From Thinopyrum elongatum (lineage: Eukaryota; Streptophyta; Magnoliopsida; Poales; Poaceae), in assembly GCA_011799875.1 (NCBI GenBank), contig CM022302.1, positions 379,252,175-379,316,174 on the forward strand: a DNA stretch of 64,000 nucleotides, given 5' to 3'. Below the pieces are notes generated by a model. That model was given only the letters and a program-made list of their open reading frames with translations, ran no database searches and was not told where the DNA came from. Position numbers and translations under genes: made by a program. This document shows positions 11,451-22,145 of this stretch, one piece after another (position 1 is the first letter of the stretch; each line of letters begins with the position of its first letter).

Positions 11451-12779
11451 AGCTGCAAGTCGCTGGGCCGCACTAGTTCTTGATGGCCACCCGTGAAGGC
11501 ACCAATGAACTCGTGGCACAGGTCAGCCCAGGTCGAAATGGAGTTCTCCGGCAGGTGCATCAGCCAAGACCTCACATTTGACTTGAGGAACAAAAGGGAA
11601 GTAGATGGTGAACACCTTCTCATCTCTTCCCCCGGCAGCTTGAACAGCGATGGTGTAGATGCTCAAGAACTCTACCGGGTTTAGTCTCCCATCATACTTC
11701 TCGGGTATCTCTGGCTTGAACGTGCGAGTGGACGGCCAACGGACTTGCCACAGCTCACGGGTGAAGGCAGGGCACCCAACCTCGAAAGGCAGGCACTAGC
11801 CATCTTCGAGCGCGGGCTCGTCGACGTCGGGGCCATCGCACCTGTTGGTCTGGCGGGGGTTGTCGCGGTGCCGCTCGTCGATGAAGCGCGCGCCTTCCCT
11901 TCGCCTGCCTTCCGGGGCATGCTGTCGGCCTTGACGCGCTCGAGGATCTGACGAGGCCATCAAGACGTCATCGGGTGCTTGGACTTGTAGCTCCCGGGCG
12001 GCTTGCTATGGCGGGGATTGCACCGTGAGGGTGGCCCCTCCCGCACAACCAGCCGCACTAGCCGTCGTTGCTGCCTGGGAAGGCCGTGGCGGTCTGGCCC
12101 GTTGTGATCCTTCCGCCTCGGCAAAACCAATCAAACTTTGGATGGTGGCTTGCCACTCATCCATCTGGTCTACCGCCGGTGGAAATCTCAGCAGCAGTCG
12201 GGCCCGCGCCATGGCTTCGGAGGCAGTGCTTGGCATAGGTGATGACGATGCAGATCGTAGCGTCGCTCGGCTCCTGATGTTGCCGGTGGCGACTGCGTCG
12301 CGCCCTTGCTGCTGTGAACCAGCCGTTTGGACGGCATGGTGACGCGGCGGAGGCACCTGAGGGCCAGTGGCTCCATTGGGCACAGTAGCTGGGTCAGCCC
12401 GCCCCGGGGGTGGCGCTTGCCTTGTGGTCGCGCCTGCAATGGGGGCGGCCGAAGGGTTGCGATTCGCCCCAAAGCTAGCATCACCACTGCAGTTGTGCCC
12501 GTTGGAGAGGAGAAGGGGTTCGGGCGGAACGATTCCTCCATCCGTACCTCGTGGAGCATGGCCGTCGGGATGTTGCTGATGCAGTCCTTCCCCGGTACCT
12601 CCCGTTCCTGCTTCGGCCATGGGGGAGGTGGCGACGGCGCCGCCTGCACCAACCACGTCCCCCGCAGCATCCACATCCTCGCAAGTCCCCACATTCCCCG
12701 CGGCATCGGCGGTCGCGGGCGGCGGAGCCTTCGAGGTGGACGGGTGATTTGCAGCTCCGGGCTTCCTCTTGGGCGCCAT
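11420..12779 (-). pseudogene. Element T gag N-terminal and core region
   Basis: The likely start is the Met at 12779 (MAPKRKPG...). A Pro/Ala/Gly-rich N-terminal arm runs to TAG 12006-12008. The same frame continues through another TAG at 11796-11798 into the gag core (FTRELWQVRWP, FKPEIPEKYDGRLNPVEF). A frameshift near 11590 moves the core to the frame with SWLMHLPENSISTWADLCHEF, and a second shift near 11430 returns to the gag-protease frame. These lesions mean that no full Gag can be made from this copy. The YDG.LNP.EFL and W.H.F signatures are those of plant Ty3/gypsy Gag. Confidence 0.82.
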
Positions 12780-12856
12780 AGTCGATGATGCCGTCGATGA
12801 TGAAAATGTCGATGAAGATGACACGCAGCGTACGCTCTCGGTTGCGTGCAAGTGAT

Positions 12857-12875
12857 CCCCCTACCTGGCGCGCCA
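12857..12875 (-). other. Element T primer binding site
   Basis: On the minus strand TGGCGCGCCAGGTAGGGGG begins four bases inside the 5' LTR (12880-13785). A TGGCGC start just inside the LTR is what a tRNA-primed reverse transcription site should look like. The exact tRNA was not determined. Confidence 0.65.
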
Positions 12876-12879
12876 AAGA

Positions 12880-13785
12880 TGTCGCGGGAAACCACGGCCA
12901 CCTATGGGGCCATCAGCCCCTTTTGGTTCGGCGGGGGGATGGACATGTTGCACAAAGAGCAGAGAAGCGTCGCGCAGCACGACAGAGATCACACGGGCAG
13001 TTTTACCCAGGTTCGGGCCGCCGCGAGGCGTAAAACCCTACTCCTGCTTTGGTGGATTGATGGTGGATAATGGTGGTGGAACATAGCACACTCGCCCGGC
13101 AAGGTTGCTCTGGGGGCGAGAGTGGCTACGCGCGTATGGATATGCGAGGATCCAACCCTTTCTACGGTCGCCATGGGCCTCCTTTTATAGATAAAGGGGT
13201 CACCACAGTGGCAAATCAGTCTTTGCGTACTGATTAGATAGCTAACAGTGCTATCATATCTAACTCTGCAGGCTGACAGAGCGCATTAAATGTGCCGCTC
13301 TGTGTCACATCACAGCTCGCCCGGCAAGCCCTGCCGGGCTGTTTTGCCAGCTTCGCGCCTGCTTGCTTGACACGTCCCAGGATGGGTGTCATATGGTGGT
13401 GTTTGCTGTAGAAAGTGGCTGCCATGTGGCAAAAGGCAGCCACTTAGTCACCTTGGAGATTGACACCGCTTCGATTACTGACTTGCGTTGCTTGTGAGGT
13501 GGAGCGATGGAGTGGCTTGCCTCCGCCAGCCCCGGCAGGCCTGCCGGGACGATCTGGGAGCTTGCTTCCGGGGCAAAACCCAACCTTGCCAGGCTCGCCT
13601 ACTCGGCAAGGTAGGCCCTTCCCTTAACGATGCCTCGTTCCTCTGGCTCGCCTTGGCCTTCTCGACTTGCTCTTGGATCCTTCAAAGGAATTGATCCTCC
13701 TTGCTTGGTCTGATCTTGGTCTTGTAATCTTGTCTCTGGCCTGTGCACAGTCCGTGCAATGGACCCAGGGTCTGTTGCACCGACA
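12880..13785 (-). repeat. Element T 5' LTR (906 bp)
   Basis: TGTCGCGGGAAACC... to ...TTGCACCGACA, same length as the partner LTR at 4542-5447. It is followed by tttct (13786-13790), the TSD copy. On the minus strand a TATAAAAG box is at 13182-13189, the likely promoter of the element's gag-pol transcript. Confidence 0.92.
13182..13189 (-). promoter_or_regulatory. TATA box in T 5' LTR
   Basis: TATAAAAG on the minus strand, about 600 bp into the LTR in transcription direction and upstream of gag. The same site is kept in the other LTR at about 4850. Confidence 0.5.
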
Positions 13786-13790
13786 TTTCT

Positions 13791-14782
13791 TATCTCTTTT
13801 TGATTCTCAATACAATGTTCTCCTCGATGTTCTTGGAGATCTATTTTATGTAATGACTTTTTGCGGTGTGTTTGTTGGGATCCGATGAAGTGCGAGTTTA
13901 TGATCAGATCTATCTATGAATATTATTTGAGTTTTCTTTAATCTCTTATATGCATGATTGTTATAGCCTCGTATTTCTTCTCCGAAACTTTGGTTTGGTT
14001 TGGCCAACTAGATTGATTTTTCTTGCAATGGGAAGAGGTGCTTTGTGATGGGTTTGATCTTGCGGTGTCCTCACCCAGTGACAGAAGGGGTAGCGAGGCA
14101 CACATGTATTGTTGCTATTAAGGACAAAAAGATGGGGTCTATTCCTACATGAATAGATCTTGTCTACATCATGTCATCGTTCTTATTGCATTACTACGTT
14201 TCTCCATGAACTTAATACACTAGATGCATGCTGGATAGCGGTCGATGTGTGGAGTAATAGTAGTAGATGCAGGTAGGAGTCGGTCTACTAATCTTGGACG
14301 TGATGCCTATATACATGATCATTGCCTTGGATATCGTCATAATTATTTGCTCTTCTATCAATTGCCCAACAGTAATTTGTTTACCCACCGTATGCTATTT
14401 TCTCGAGAGAAGCCACTAGTGAAATCTACGGCCCCCGGTCTATCTTTTATCATATTGTTTTCAGATCTATTATTCCAAAAACCCAAAAATACCTTGCTGC
14501 ACTTTTTCTTTACTTATTCCATTTTGTGTTTTTGCTAGATCTATTTATCCAATCTCATACAATTTAATCTATCTTTTTACCATAGAGGGATTGACAACCC
14601 CTCTTTCGCTTTGGGTTGCAAGTATTTGTTCTTTGTGTGCAGGTACCGTTTACATAGTGTTGCTTGGTTCTCCTACTGGATTGATAACCTTTGTTTCATA
14701 ACTGAGGGAAATACTTACCGTAGTTGTGCTGCATCATCCCTTCCTCTTTGGGGAAATACAGACGCAGATTCAAGCCACGTCA
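13791..14782 (+). repeat. Element B 5' LTR, second part
   Basis: Continues the LTR broken at 4541. The two parts together give about 1586 bp, the same as the A1 LTR. It ends ...CCACGTCA directly before the primer binding site. It matches 52009-52786 of the B 3' LTR almost base for base. Confidence 0.88.
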
Positions 14783-14792
14783 AAAGGATTTC

Positions 14793-14810
14793 TTGCGCCG
14801 TTGCCGGGAA
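14793..14810 (+). other. Element B primer binding site
   Basis: TTGCGCCGTTGCCGGGAA lies 10 bp after the LTR end. It differs at two positions from TGGCGCCGTTGCCGGGGA, seen intact in element D at 54311-54328. Confidence 0.75.
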
Positions 14811-14990
14811 GACATCATCAACATCTATCAGGTTCCTAATCACAAATCTCATTTCCTTGCAATTTACATTATTTTCCATTTTCCTCTCGTTTTCATCTCC
14901 CCCACTTCACAAAAAATTTGCCTTTTTATTTGCCTTCTTTTTCGTTCGCCTTTTTCTTGTTCGATCTTTTGTTTGCTTGAACTTATCATC

Positions 14991-15196
14991 ATGAGTGACT
15001 TTGGTATGGCAGAAACAGATGATGGACGAACTCCTAAAATTGGACGATCTGGCAATCTGGATGCTAAAACTTTTGTTTTGGGGCAAGGGAACGTTATTGG
15101 AAAAGAAACTATCCAAGAATTCTTCAATTGTGTCGGAACTTTGACTTGTGATGATGCTCCTATACTTAAAAGAACTAAAACATATGCGGAAGCTAT
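14991..15196 (+). pseudogene. Element B ORF1, 5' piece (split by element C)
   Basis: Starts ATG 14991 (MSDFGMAETDDG...), with no stop up to the insertion of element C after gctat. The remaining codons are at 32522-32693, in phase, ending in TGA, for a total of 126 codons including stop. A full-length, uninterrupted relative is in element C on the minus strand (19905-20273). The small, mixed-charge protein shows no motif I recognise and does not look like classic Gag. Function unknown. It is probably a Gag remnant or an accessory protein of this pol-less family. It is the first ORF after the primer binding site. Confidence 0.65.
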
Positions 15197-16763
15197 TGCT
15201 ACTTCTTGAGCTTGCGTTGGTTTTTCCCTTGAAGAGGAAAGGGTGATGCAGCAAAGTAGAGATAAGTATTTCCCTCAGTTAAGAACCAAGGTATCAAATT
15301 CAGTAGGAGATACAAGCAAGTCCCCAATCTATGCACCTGCACAAACAATCAAACACTTGCGCCCAACGCGATAAAGGGGTTGTCCATCCCTTCACGGTCA
15401 CTTGCAAAGGTGAGATATGATAGAGATACATATAAAGATTACTAAAACGTAAAATAAAGTAAAAGTAAATAAAACACAGTGACGTATTTTTGGGTTTTTG
15501 GTTTATAGATCTGAAAATATATGATGGAGAATAGACCCGGGGGCCATAGGTTTCACTAGAGGCTTCTCTCTTGAAGGCAAATAATACGGTGGGTGAACAA
15601 ATTACTGCCGAGCAATTCATAGAAAAGTGCAAAGTTATGACGATATCCAAGGCAATGATTATGCATATAGCATCACGTCCGTGTCAAGTAGACCGAAACG
15701 ATTCTGCATCTACTACTATTACTCCACACATCGACCGCTATCCAGCATGCATCTAGAGTATTAAGTTCATAAAGAACGGAGTAACGCCTTAAGTAAGATG
15801 ACATGATGTAGAGGGATAAACTCAAGCAATATGATGAAAACCCCATTTTTTACCCTTGATGGCAACAATACAATACGTGCCTCGCTACCCCTACTTTTTC
15901 ACTGGGTGAGAACACCGCAAGATTGAACCCAAAACTAAGCACCTCTCTCATTGCAAGAAGAACCAATCTAGTTGGCCAAACCAAACCGATAATTCGAAGA
16001 GAAATACAAAGATATCAAATCATGCATATAAGAATTCAGAGAAGATTCAAATAATATTCATAGATAATCTGATCATAAATCCACAATTCATCGGATCTCG
16101 ACAAACACACCGCAAAAGAATATTACATCGAATAGATCTCCAAGAACATCGAGGAGAACATGGTATTGAGAATCAAAGAGAGAGAAGAAGCCATCTAGCT
16201 ACTAGCTATGGACCCGTAGGTCTGTGGTAAACAACTCACGCTTCATCGGAAGGGCAATAGAGTTGATGTAGAAGCTCTCCGTGATCGAATCCCCCTCCGG
16301 CAAGATGCCGGAAAAGGCCCCAAGATGGGATCTCACTGGTACAAAAGGTTACGGCGGTGGAAAGGTATTTTGGTGGACGCTTCTGGTCGTTTGGGAATAT
16401 TTCTGAATTTATAGGACAAAGATTAGGGTTGGAGGACTCCCGTGGGGCCCACAAGCCAGGGGGCGCGCCCTGAGGGCTTGTGGAGCCCTCGGGACTCTTC
16501 TGCCTTCCTCTCCAAGTCCTATGTGTGTCTTCTGGTCCAAGAAAAATCATCGTAAAGTTTTATTCCGTTTGCACTCCGTTTGATATTCCTTTTCTGTAAA
16601 ACTCAAAAACAAGGAAAAAACAAAAACTGGCACTGGGCTCTATGTTAATAAGTTAGTCCCAAAAATAATATAAAATAGCATATTAATGCATATAAAACAT
16701 CCAAAACAGATAATATAATAGCATGGAACAATCAAAAATTATAGATACGCTGGAGACGTATCA
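15197..16763 (-). repeat. Element C 3' LTR (1567 bp)
   Basis: Plus-strand view is TGCTACTTCTTGAGC... to ...GGAGACGTATCA, the reverse of the TGATACGTCTCC...TAGCA type. By eye it differs from the partner LTR at about ten places in the first 330 bp. The adjoining polypurine tract on the minus strand is AAGCTTGGGGATGC. Confidence 0.9.
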
Positions 16764-19560
16764 AGCATCCCCAAGCTTAATTCCTGCTCATCCTCGAGTA
16801 AGTAAATGATAAAAACAGAATTTTTGATGTGGAATGCTACCTAACATATTTATCCATGTAATTTTCTTTATTGTGGCATGAATATTCAGATCCATAAGAT
16901 TCAAAACAAAAGTTTAATATTGACATAAAAACAATAATACTTCAAGCATACTAATAAAGCAATCATGTCTTCTCAAAATAACATGGCCAAAGAAAGTTAT
17001 CCCTACAAAATCATATAGTCTGGCTATGCTCCATCTTCATCACACAAAGTATTAAATCATGCACAACCCCGATGACAATCCAAGCAATTGTTTCATACTT
17101 TTGATCTTCTCAAACTTTTTCAACTTTCACGCAATACATGAGCGTGAGCCATGGATATAGCACTATAGGTGGAATAGAATATGGTGGTTGTGGAGAAGAA
17201 AAAAAGAAGGAGATAGTCTCACATCAACTAGGCGTATCAACGGGCTATGGAGATGCCCATCAATAGATATCAATGTGAGTGAGTAGGGATTGCCATGCAA
17301 CGGATGCACTAGAGCTATAAGTTTATGAAAGCTTAAAGGAAACTAAGTGGGTGTGCATCCAACTCGCTTGCTCACAAAGACCTAGGGCAATTTGAGGAAG
17401 CCCATCATTGGAATATACAAGCCAAGTTCTATAATGAAAAATTCCCACTAGTATATGAAAGTGACAACATAGGAGACTCTCTATCATGAAGATCATGGTG
17501 CTACTTTGAAGCACAAGTGTGGTAAAAGGATAGTAGCATTGCCCCTTCTCTCTTTTCTCTCATTTTTTTATTTTTTATTTTTTTATTTGGGCTTCTTTGG
17601 CCTCTTTTATTTTTTTGTAAAGTCTGGAGACTCATCCCAACTTGTGAGGGAATCATAGCTTCCATCATCCTTTCCTCACATGGGACAATGCTCTAATAAT
17701 GATGATCATCACAGTTTTATTTACTTACAACTCAAGAATTACAACTCGATACTTAGAACAAAAATATGACTCCATATGAATGCCTCTGGCGGTGTACCGG
17801 GATGTGCAAAGATCTAGCATAGCAATGATATCAAAAAACGGACAAGCCATGAAAACGTCATGCTAGCTATCTTACGATCATGCAAAGTAATATGACAATG
17901 ATGGTGCGTGTCATAATAAAATGGAACGGTGGAAGTTGCATGGCAATATATCTCGCAATGGCTATGGAAATGCCATAATAGGTAGGTATGGTGGCTGTTT
18001 TGAGGAAGGGTATATGGTGGGTGTAGTGCACCAGCGAAAGTTGCGCGGTACTAGAGAGGCTAGCAATGGTGGAAGGGTGGGAGTGCGTATAATCCATGGA
18101 CTCAACATTAGTCATAAAGAACTCACATACTTATTGCAAAAGTCTATTAGCTATCGAAACAAAGTACTACACGCATGCTCCTAGGGGGATAGATTGGTAG
18201 GAAAAAACCATCGCTCGTCCCCGACCGCCACTCATAAGGAAGACAATCAATAAATAAATCATGCTCCGACTTCATCACATAACGGTTCACCATACATGCA
18301 TGCTACGGGAATCACAAACTTTAACACAAGTATTTCTACAAATCCATAATTACTCACTAGCATGACTCTAATATCACCATCTTTATATCTCAAAACAATC
18401 ATAAGGAATCAAACTTCTCATAGTATTCAATGCTCTTTATATGAAAGTTTTTATTATATCCCTCTTGGATGCCCATCATATTAGGACTAAATTCATAACC
18501 TATGCAAATTACCATGTTGTTTAGAGACACTCTCAAAATAATATAAGTGAAGCATGAGAGTTCAACAATTTCTATAAAATAAAGCCACCGTTGTGCTCTA
18601 AAAAGATATAAGTGAAGCACTAGAGCAAAATTGCCTAGCTCAAAAGATATAAGTGAAGCACGTAGAGTATTCTAATAAATTCACGATTCATGTGTGTCCC
18701 TATCAAAAGGTGTGTACAGCAAGGATGATTGTGGGAAACTAAAAAGCAAAGACTCATATCATACAAGACGCTCCATGCAAAACACATATCATGTGGTGAA
18801 TAAAAATATAGCCTCAAGTAAATTTACCGATAGACGAAGACGAAAGAGGGGATGCCATCCGGGGCATCCCCAAGCTTAGCTGCTTGGTTGTCCTTGAATA
18901 TTACCTTGGGGTGCCTTGGACATCCCCAAGCTTAGGCTCTTGCCACTCCTTATTCCATAGTCCATCAAATCTTTACCCAAAACTTGAAAACTTCACAACA
19001 CGAAACTCAACAGAAAACTCATGAGATCCGTTAGTATAAGAAAATAAATCACCACTTTTTGGTACTATTGTGAACTCATTATTTATTTATATTGGTGTAA
19101 TATCTACTGTATTCCTACTTCTCCATGATCATACCCCCCGATACTACCCATAGATTCATTAAAATAAGCAAACAACACATAGAAATAGAATCTGTCAAAA
19201 ACAAAACAGTCTGAGAAGATCTGAATTGTTCTAATACTTATGTAACTCCAAAAATTTTGAACAATTTGGACAACAGAGGAAATTTGTATATAAATATTGT
19301 GTAAAACATTCAGGGTTTTTCGTTGCTGTTAATTATTAAAATTCTGCAACTGGACGCAAAAGTGTCTGTTTTTCAGCATGATCAAATCAACTATCACCGT
19401 AAACCATCCCAAAGGTCTTACTTGGCTCAAACACTAATTAAAACACCAAAACACAATTACTACAGAGGTAATAATGTGTATTTATTTAAAAACATAACCA
19501 AAAAAAAAAATTGGGTTGCCTCCCAACAAGCGCTATTGTTTAACGCCCCTAGCTAGGCAT
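16764..19560 (-). other. Element C noncoding 3' internal region
   Basis: About 2.8 kb without a supported gene. It contains the short repeated motif ATATAAGTGAAGCA(C/T) at about 18541-18665. It also has two extra copies of the polypurine-like motif (reverse of AAGCTTGGGGATGC) at about 18866-18880 and 18923-18937, and a T-rich tract at 17563-17620. The first part is the reverse complement of the A2 internal region at 1829-2849. Confidence 0.6.
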
Positions 19561-19571
19561 AAAACATAGAT

Positions 19572-19886
19572 CTAGGTATTGTCATCTTTGGTATGCTTTT
19601 CCATAGATGTGTTCTCGTCGGAGGGTTTTTCAAAGATAACTTGGAACACATTATCCATAGAAATTTTGGCATCATTAAGCTGCCCATCTACGTATCCCCT
19701 TTGATTCCCGGCTACAATCCAAGAATACCGTAGATTAACATCATTGAAAACTTGTTGGATCATATCTAAAACGGGGATTTTCTTCTTAAGGTTTTCATCA
19801 AAAATTTGATTATTTCCAAACAAATGTCTCAAAGTATAATCACTATTGTTAAGGATCTCATCTATCACTGGTTTTTCACGGCTCAT
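19572..19886 (-). CDS. Element C ORF2, small protein of unknown function
   Basis: 104 codons, MSREKPVIDEILNNSDY to KDDNT. It follows ORF1 directly on the minus strand with an 18-bp gap. The homologous frame in element B (32704-33018) has the same length, and most differences between them are amino-acid replacements without stops. No known domain is recognised. It is mainly charged, with a central IQQ(V/I)FNDVN segment and a conserved SWIVAGNQRGY segment. Two open copies in different elements suggest selection while the family was active. It could be part of a split Gag. Function unknown. Confidence 0.6.
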   Translation of the reverse strand: MSREKPVIDEILNNSDYTLRHLFGNNQIFDENLKKKIPVLDMIQQVFNDVNLRYSWIVAGNQRGYVDGQLNDAKISMDNVFQVIFEKPSDENTSMEKHTKDDNT

Positions 19887-19904
19887 ACCATAATGATAAA
19901 AAAA

Positions 19905-20273
19905 TTACCTTGCTTCCCGTACTATGTGATCAAATTCATTCTTAAGAACTTGGGTAGCTATCGGTTTAGCCTTAGGATCCTTTATAACGGGTAACTCATA
20001 AAACAATCTTTGCAAGGTAGGATGAGTACGGATAAATCTACTTTCAAATGTCAGAACTAGTGCTGAAATAGCTTCCGCATAAGTTTTAGTCATTTTAAGT
20101 ATGGGAATATCATCGAGAGGCAAATTGCCCACGCAATTGAAAAATTCTTGTATATGTTCTTTTCCCATAAAATTACCTTGCCCCAAAACAAAAGTTTTAG
20201 CATCCAGATTTCTTGTTCGTCCAATTTTAGGAGTTAGGCCATCATCTGTTTCTGCCATACCAAAGTCACTCAT
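19905..20273 (-). CDS. Element C ORF1, small protein of unknown function
   Basis: 122 codons from ATG 20273 (MSDFGMAETDDG). The frame is open further upstream to about 20543, but that part runs into the primer site and LTR, so the internal Met is preferred. It matches B ORF1 in length and sequence over its whole span (FVLGQGN, IQEFFNCVG, TYAEAI, RLFYELPVIKDPKAK). It is the first ORF after the primer binding site (20457-20474). No enzyme motif is seen. In position it corresponds to gag. Confidence 0.62.
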   Translation of the reverse strand: MSDFGMAETDDGLTPKIGRTRNLDAKTFVLGQGNFMGKEHIQEFFNCVGNLPLDDIPILKMTKTYAEAISALVLTFESRFIRTHPTLQRLFYELPVIKDPKAKPIATQVLKNEFDHIVREAR

Positions 20274-20456
20274 GATGATGAGTTCAAGCAAACAAAAGAT
20301 CAGACGGAAGAAAGGCGAATAAAAAGGCAAATCTTTTTGTATTTTTTTGAAAATCGTTTTAGAAGTGGGGGAGAGGAAAATATGAGGCAAATGGCAAATA
20401 ATGTAATGCAATAGATGAGAGTTTATGGTGGGTACTTGGTAGGCTTGATGTAGATT

Positions 20457-20474
20457 TCCCCGGCAATGGTGCCA
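20457..20474 (-). other. Element C primer binding site
   Basis: On the minus strand TGGCACCATTGCCGGGGA. It differs from the D element site by two G-to-A type changes, both in former CG dinucleotides. It lies 11 bp from the LTR edge at 20486. Confidence 0.75.
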
Positions 20475-20485
20475 GAAATTCTTCC

Positions 20486-21077
20486 TGCTACTTCTTGAGC
20501 TTGCGTTGGTTTTTCCCTTGAAGAGGAAAGGGTGATGCAGCAAAGTAGAGATAAGTATTTCCCTCAGTTAAGAACCAAGGTATCAAATCCAGTAGGAGAT
20601 ACAAGCAAGTCCCCAATCTATGCACCTGCACAAACAATCAAACACTTGCACCCAACGCGATAAAGGGGTTGTCAATCCCTTCACGGTCACTTGCAAAGGT
20701 GAGATCTGATAGAGATAGATATAAAAGATTACTAAAATGTAAAATAAAGTAAAAGTAAATAAAATGCAGCGAGGTATTTTTGGGTTTTTTGGTTTATAGA
20801 TCTGAAAATATATGATGGAAAATAGACCCGGGGGCCATAGGTTTCACTAGAGGCTTCTCTCTTGAAGGCAAATAATACGGTGGGTGAACAAATTACTGTC
20901 GAGCAATTGATAGAAAAGTGCAAAGTTATGACGATATCCAAGGCAATGATTATGCATATAGGCATCACGTCCGTGTCAAGTAGACCGAAACGATTCTGCA
21001 TCTACTACTATTACTCCACACATCGACCGCTTTCCATTATGCATCTAGAGTATCAAGTTCATAAAGAACGGAGTAAC
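20486..21077 (-). repeat. Element C 5' LTR, first piece
   Basis: Starts TGCTACTTCTTGAGC on the plus strand and is interrupted after ...CGGAGTAAC by CACTA 1. It continues at 31538 after the second aac TSD copy and ends at 32516 with ...GAGACGTATCA. Confidence 0.9.
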
Positions 21078-21900
21078 CACTACTGCAGGATGCTGCTAAC
21101 GCGACACTACGATCAGAGACCCTTTCACGAAACTGTGTGCGATGCATTAATCGCGAACGGTGATGTAAAAAACCATCAAAAAAGATGCAAAACATTTGCG
21201 ATGGCGGAGACATCAAACACGGTTCCGATTTTAGTTGCGTGTGCAATGCAGGGCACATGGTTGATCCATCCGAACTATTTGTGATGAGACAGAACAACAG
21301 AAACGGGCAGCCATATCAAGGTGTGTGCGATATACGCCATACAGTTCACTCAGATGAACTGTTTGTTATTAGGGAGTGCAACAAAAACGGTTAGCCAGAT
21401 CAAGGTGTGTGTGATATACGGCATACGGTTCACTCGGACGAACTGTTTTCGATTAGGGAACACAACAGAAACGGTTCAACTTAATAAGATGTGTGTGATA
21501 TGCGACATACAGTTCACATAGATGAACTATTTGCGATGAGCCAAAAAAACACAAACGAGTCGTGTAAACAAGATGTGTGTGATACGCGGCAAACAGCCGA
21601 CTCGGATAAACTGTTTGCGATGAGAAATTACAACACAGACGGTTACTATAGTTAATTCGTGTGCGATTCTGTGTGTACAAAAAACTTTGAAAATTGCAAA
21701 CTAGTTCCTTGCGGTGGCTAGGAGTATCGCACACGATGCGTCTGCGAGTACTCGTGTGCGATGATTAGTAAGTTACACATACGTTTCCTTATGTTAACAC
21801 GTGTGTGAATTTGCAATATGGACAGTTAATATGCAAATGCCTTCTGGACATCGGGCACACGCTTAAACTCAATGAACTGTGTACGATACTAATACTTTCC
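21078..21900. repeat. CACTA 1 left subterminal repeats
   Basis: Many degenerate copies, spaced roughly 70-80 bp, of TGTGTGCGATA-like and AACGGTT/ACAGTTCA-like words in both orientations. In CACTA elements such subterminal arrays are the binding sites of the TNP1-type protein and are needed for transposition. Confidence 0.75.
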
Positions 21901-21996
21901 ATGAAAATTTAAGAACTTGGCTAACAACATTTGAGTAACATATATATAGTGGTTACACTATTCGACAAAAGGAGGATCTTCGTAACACGGTTTTGA

Positions 21997-22136
21997 CAAC
22001 CATATGGTCCATATCTACATACTTAACATAGTAACAACTATCACATTTTAAGAGGCCGAGGGCCAACAACCATATGGTCCATATCTACATACTTAACATA
22101 GTAACAGCTAGCACATTTCAAGAGGCTAAGGGCCAA
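21997..22136. repeat. Two tandem 70-bp copies
   Basis: Two direct copies of a 70-bp unit containing CCATATGGTCCATATCTAC. They lie just beyond the stop codon of the minus-strand B3-like gene, possibly in its 3' untranslated region. Confidence 0.8.
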
Positions 22137-22145
22137 CAACCACAA

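Larger units (their letters stand above)
4542..13785 (-). mobile_element. Element T: Ty3/gypsy Tat-lineage retrotransposon, RT deleted
   Basis: Complete minus-strand element of 9244 bp with two 906-bp LTRs and TSD cttct/tttct (one mismatch). By eye the LTRs differ by roughly 30 substitutions, mostly transitions, so this is not a recent insertion. Gene order on the minus strand is gag, protease, (RT missing), RT connection plus RNase H, second RNase H, integrase. The extra RNase H domain marks the Tat lineage. Between integrase and the 3' LTR an antisense (plus-strand) gene is present. Extra antisense ORFs in this position are known from Tat elements. The motif CCGGCAAG/CTTGCCGG is scattered through the whole element. 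Confidence 0.9.

Noticed and set aside
12025..12788. Plus-strand ORFs opposite the T gag arm
   Set aside because: Shadows of the Pro/Ala-rich gag frame on the minus strand.
4542..13785. Naming the LTR and CACTA families by their Triticeae library names
   Set aside because: Several named families share these LTR starts and no database search was possible, so any name would be a guess.
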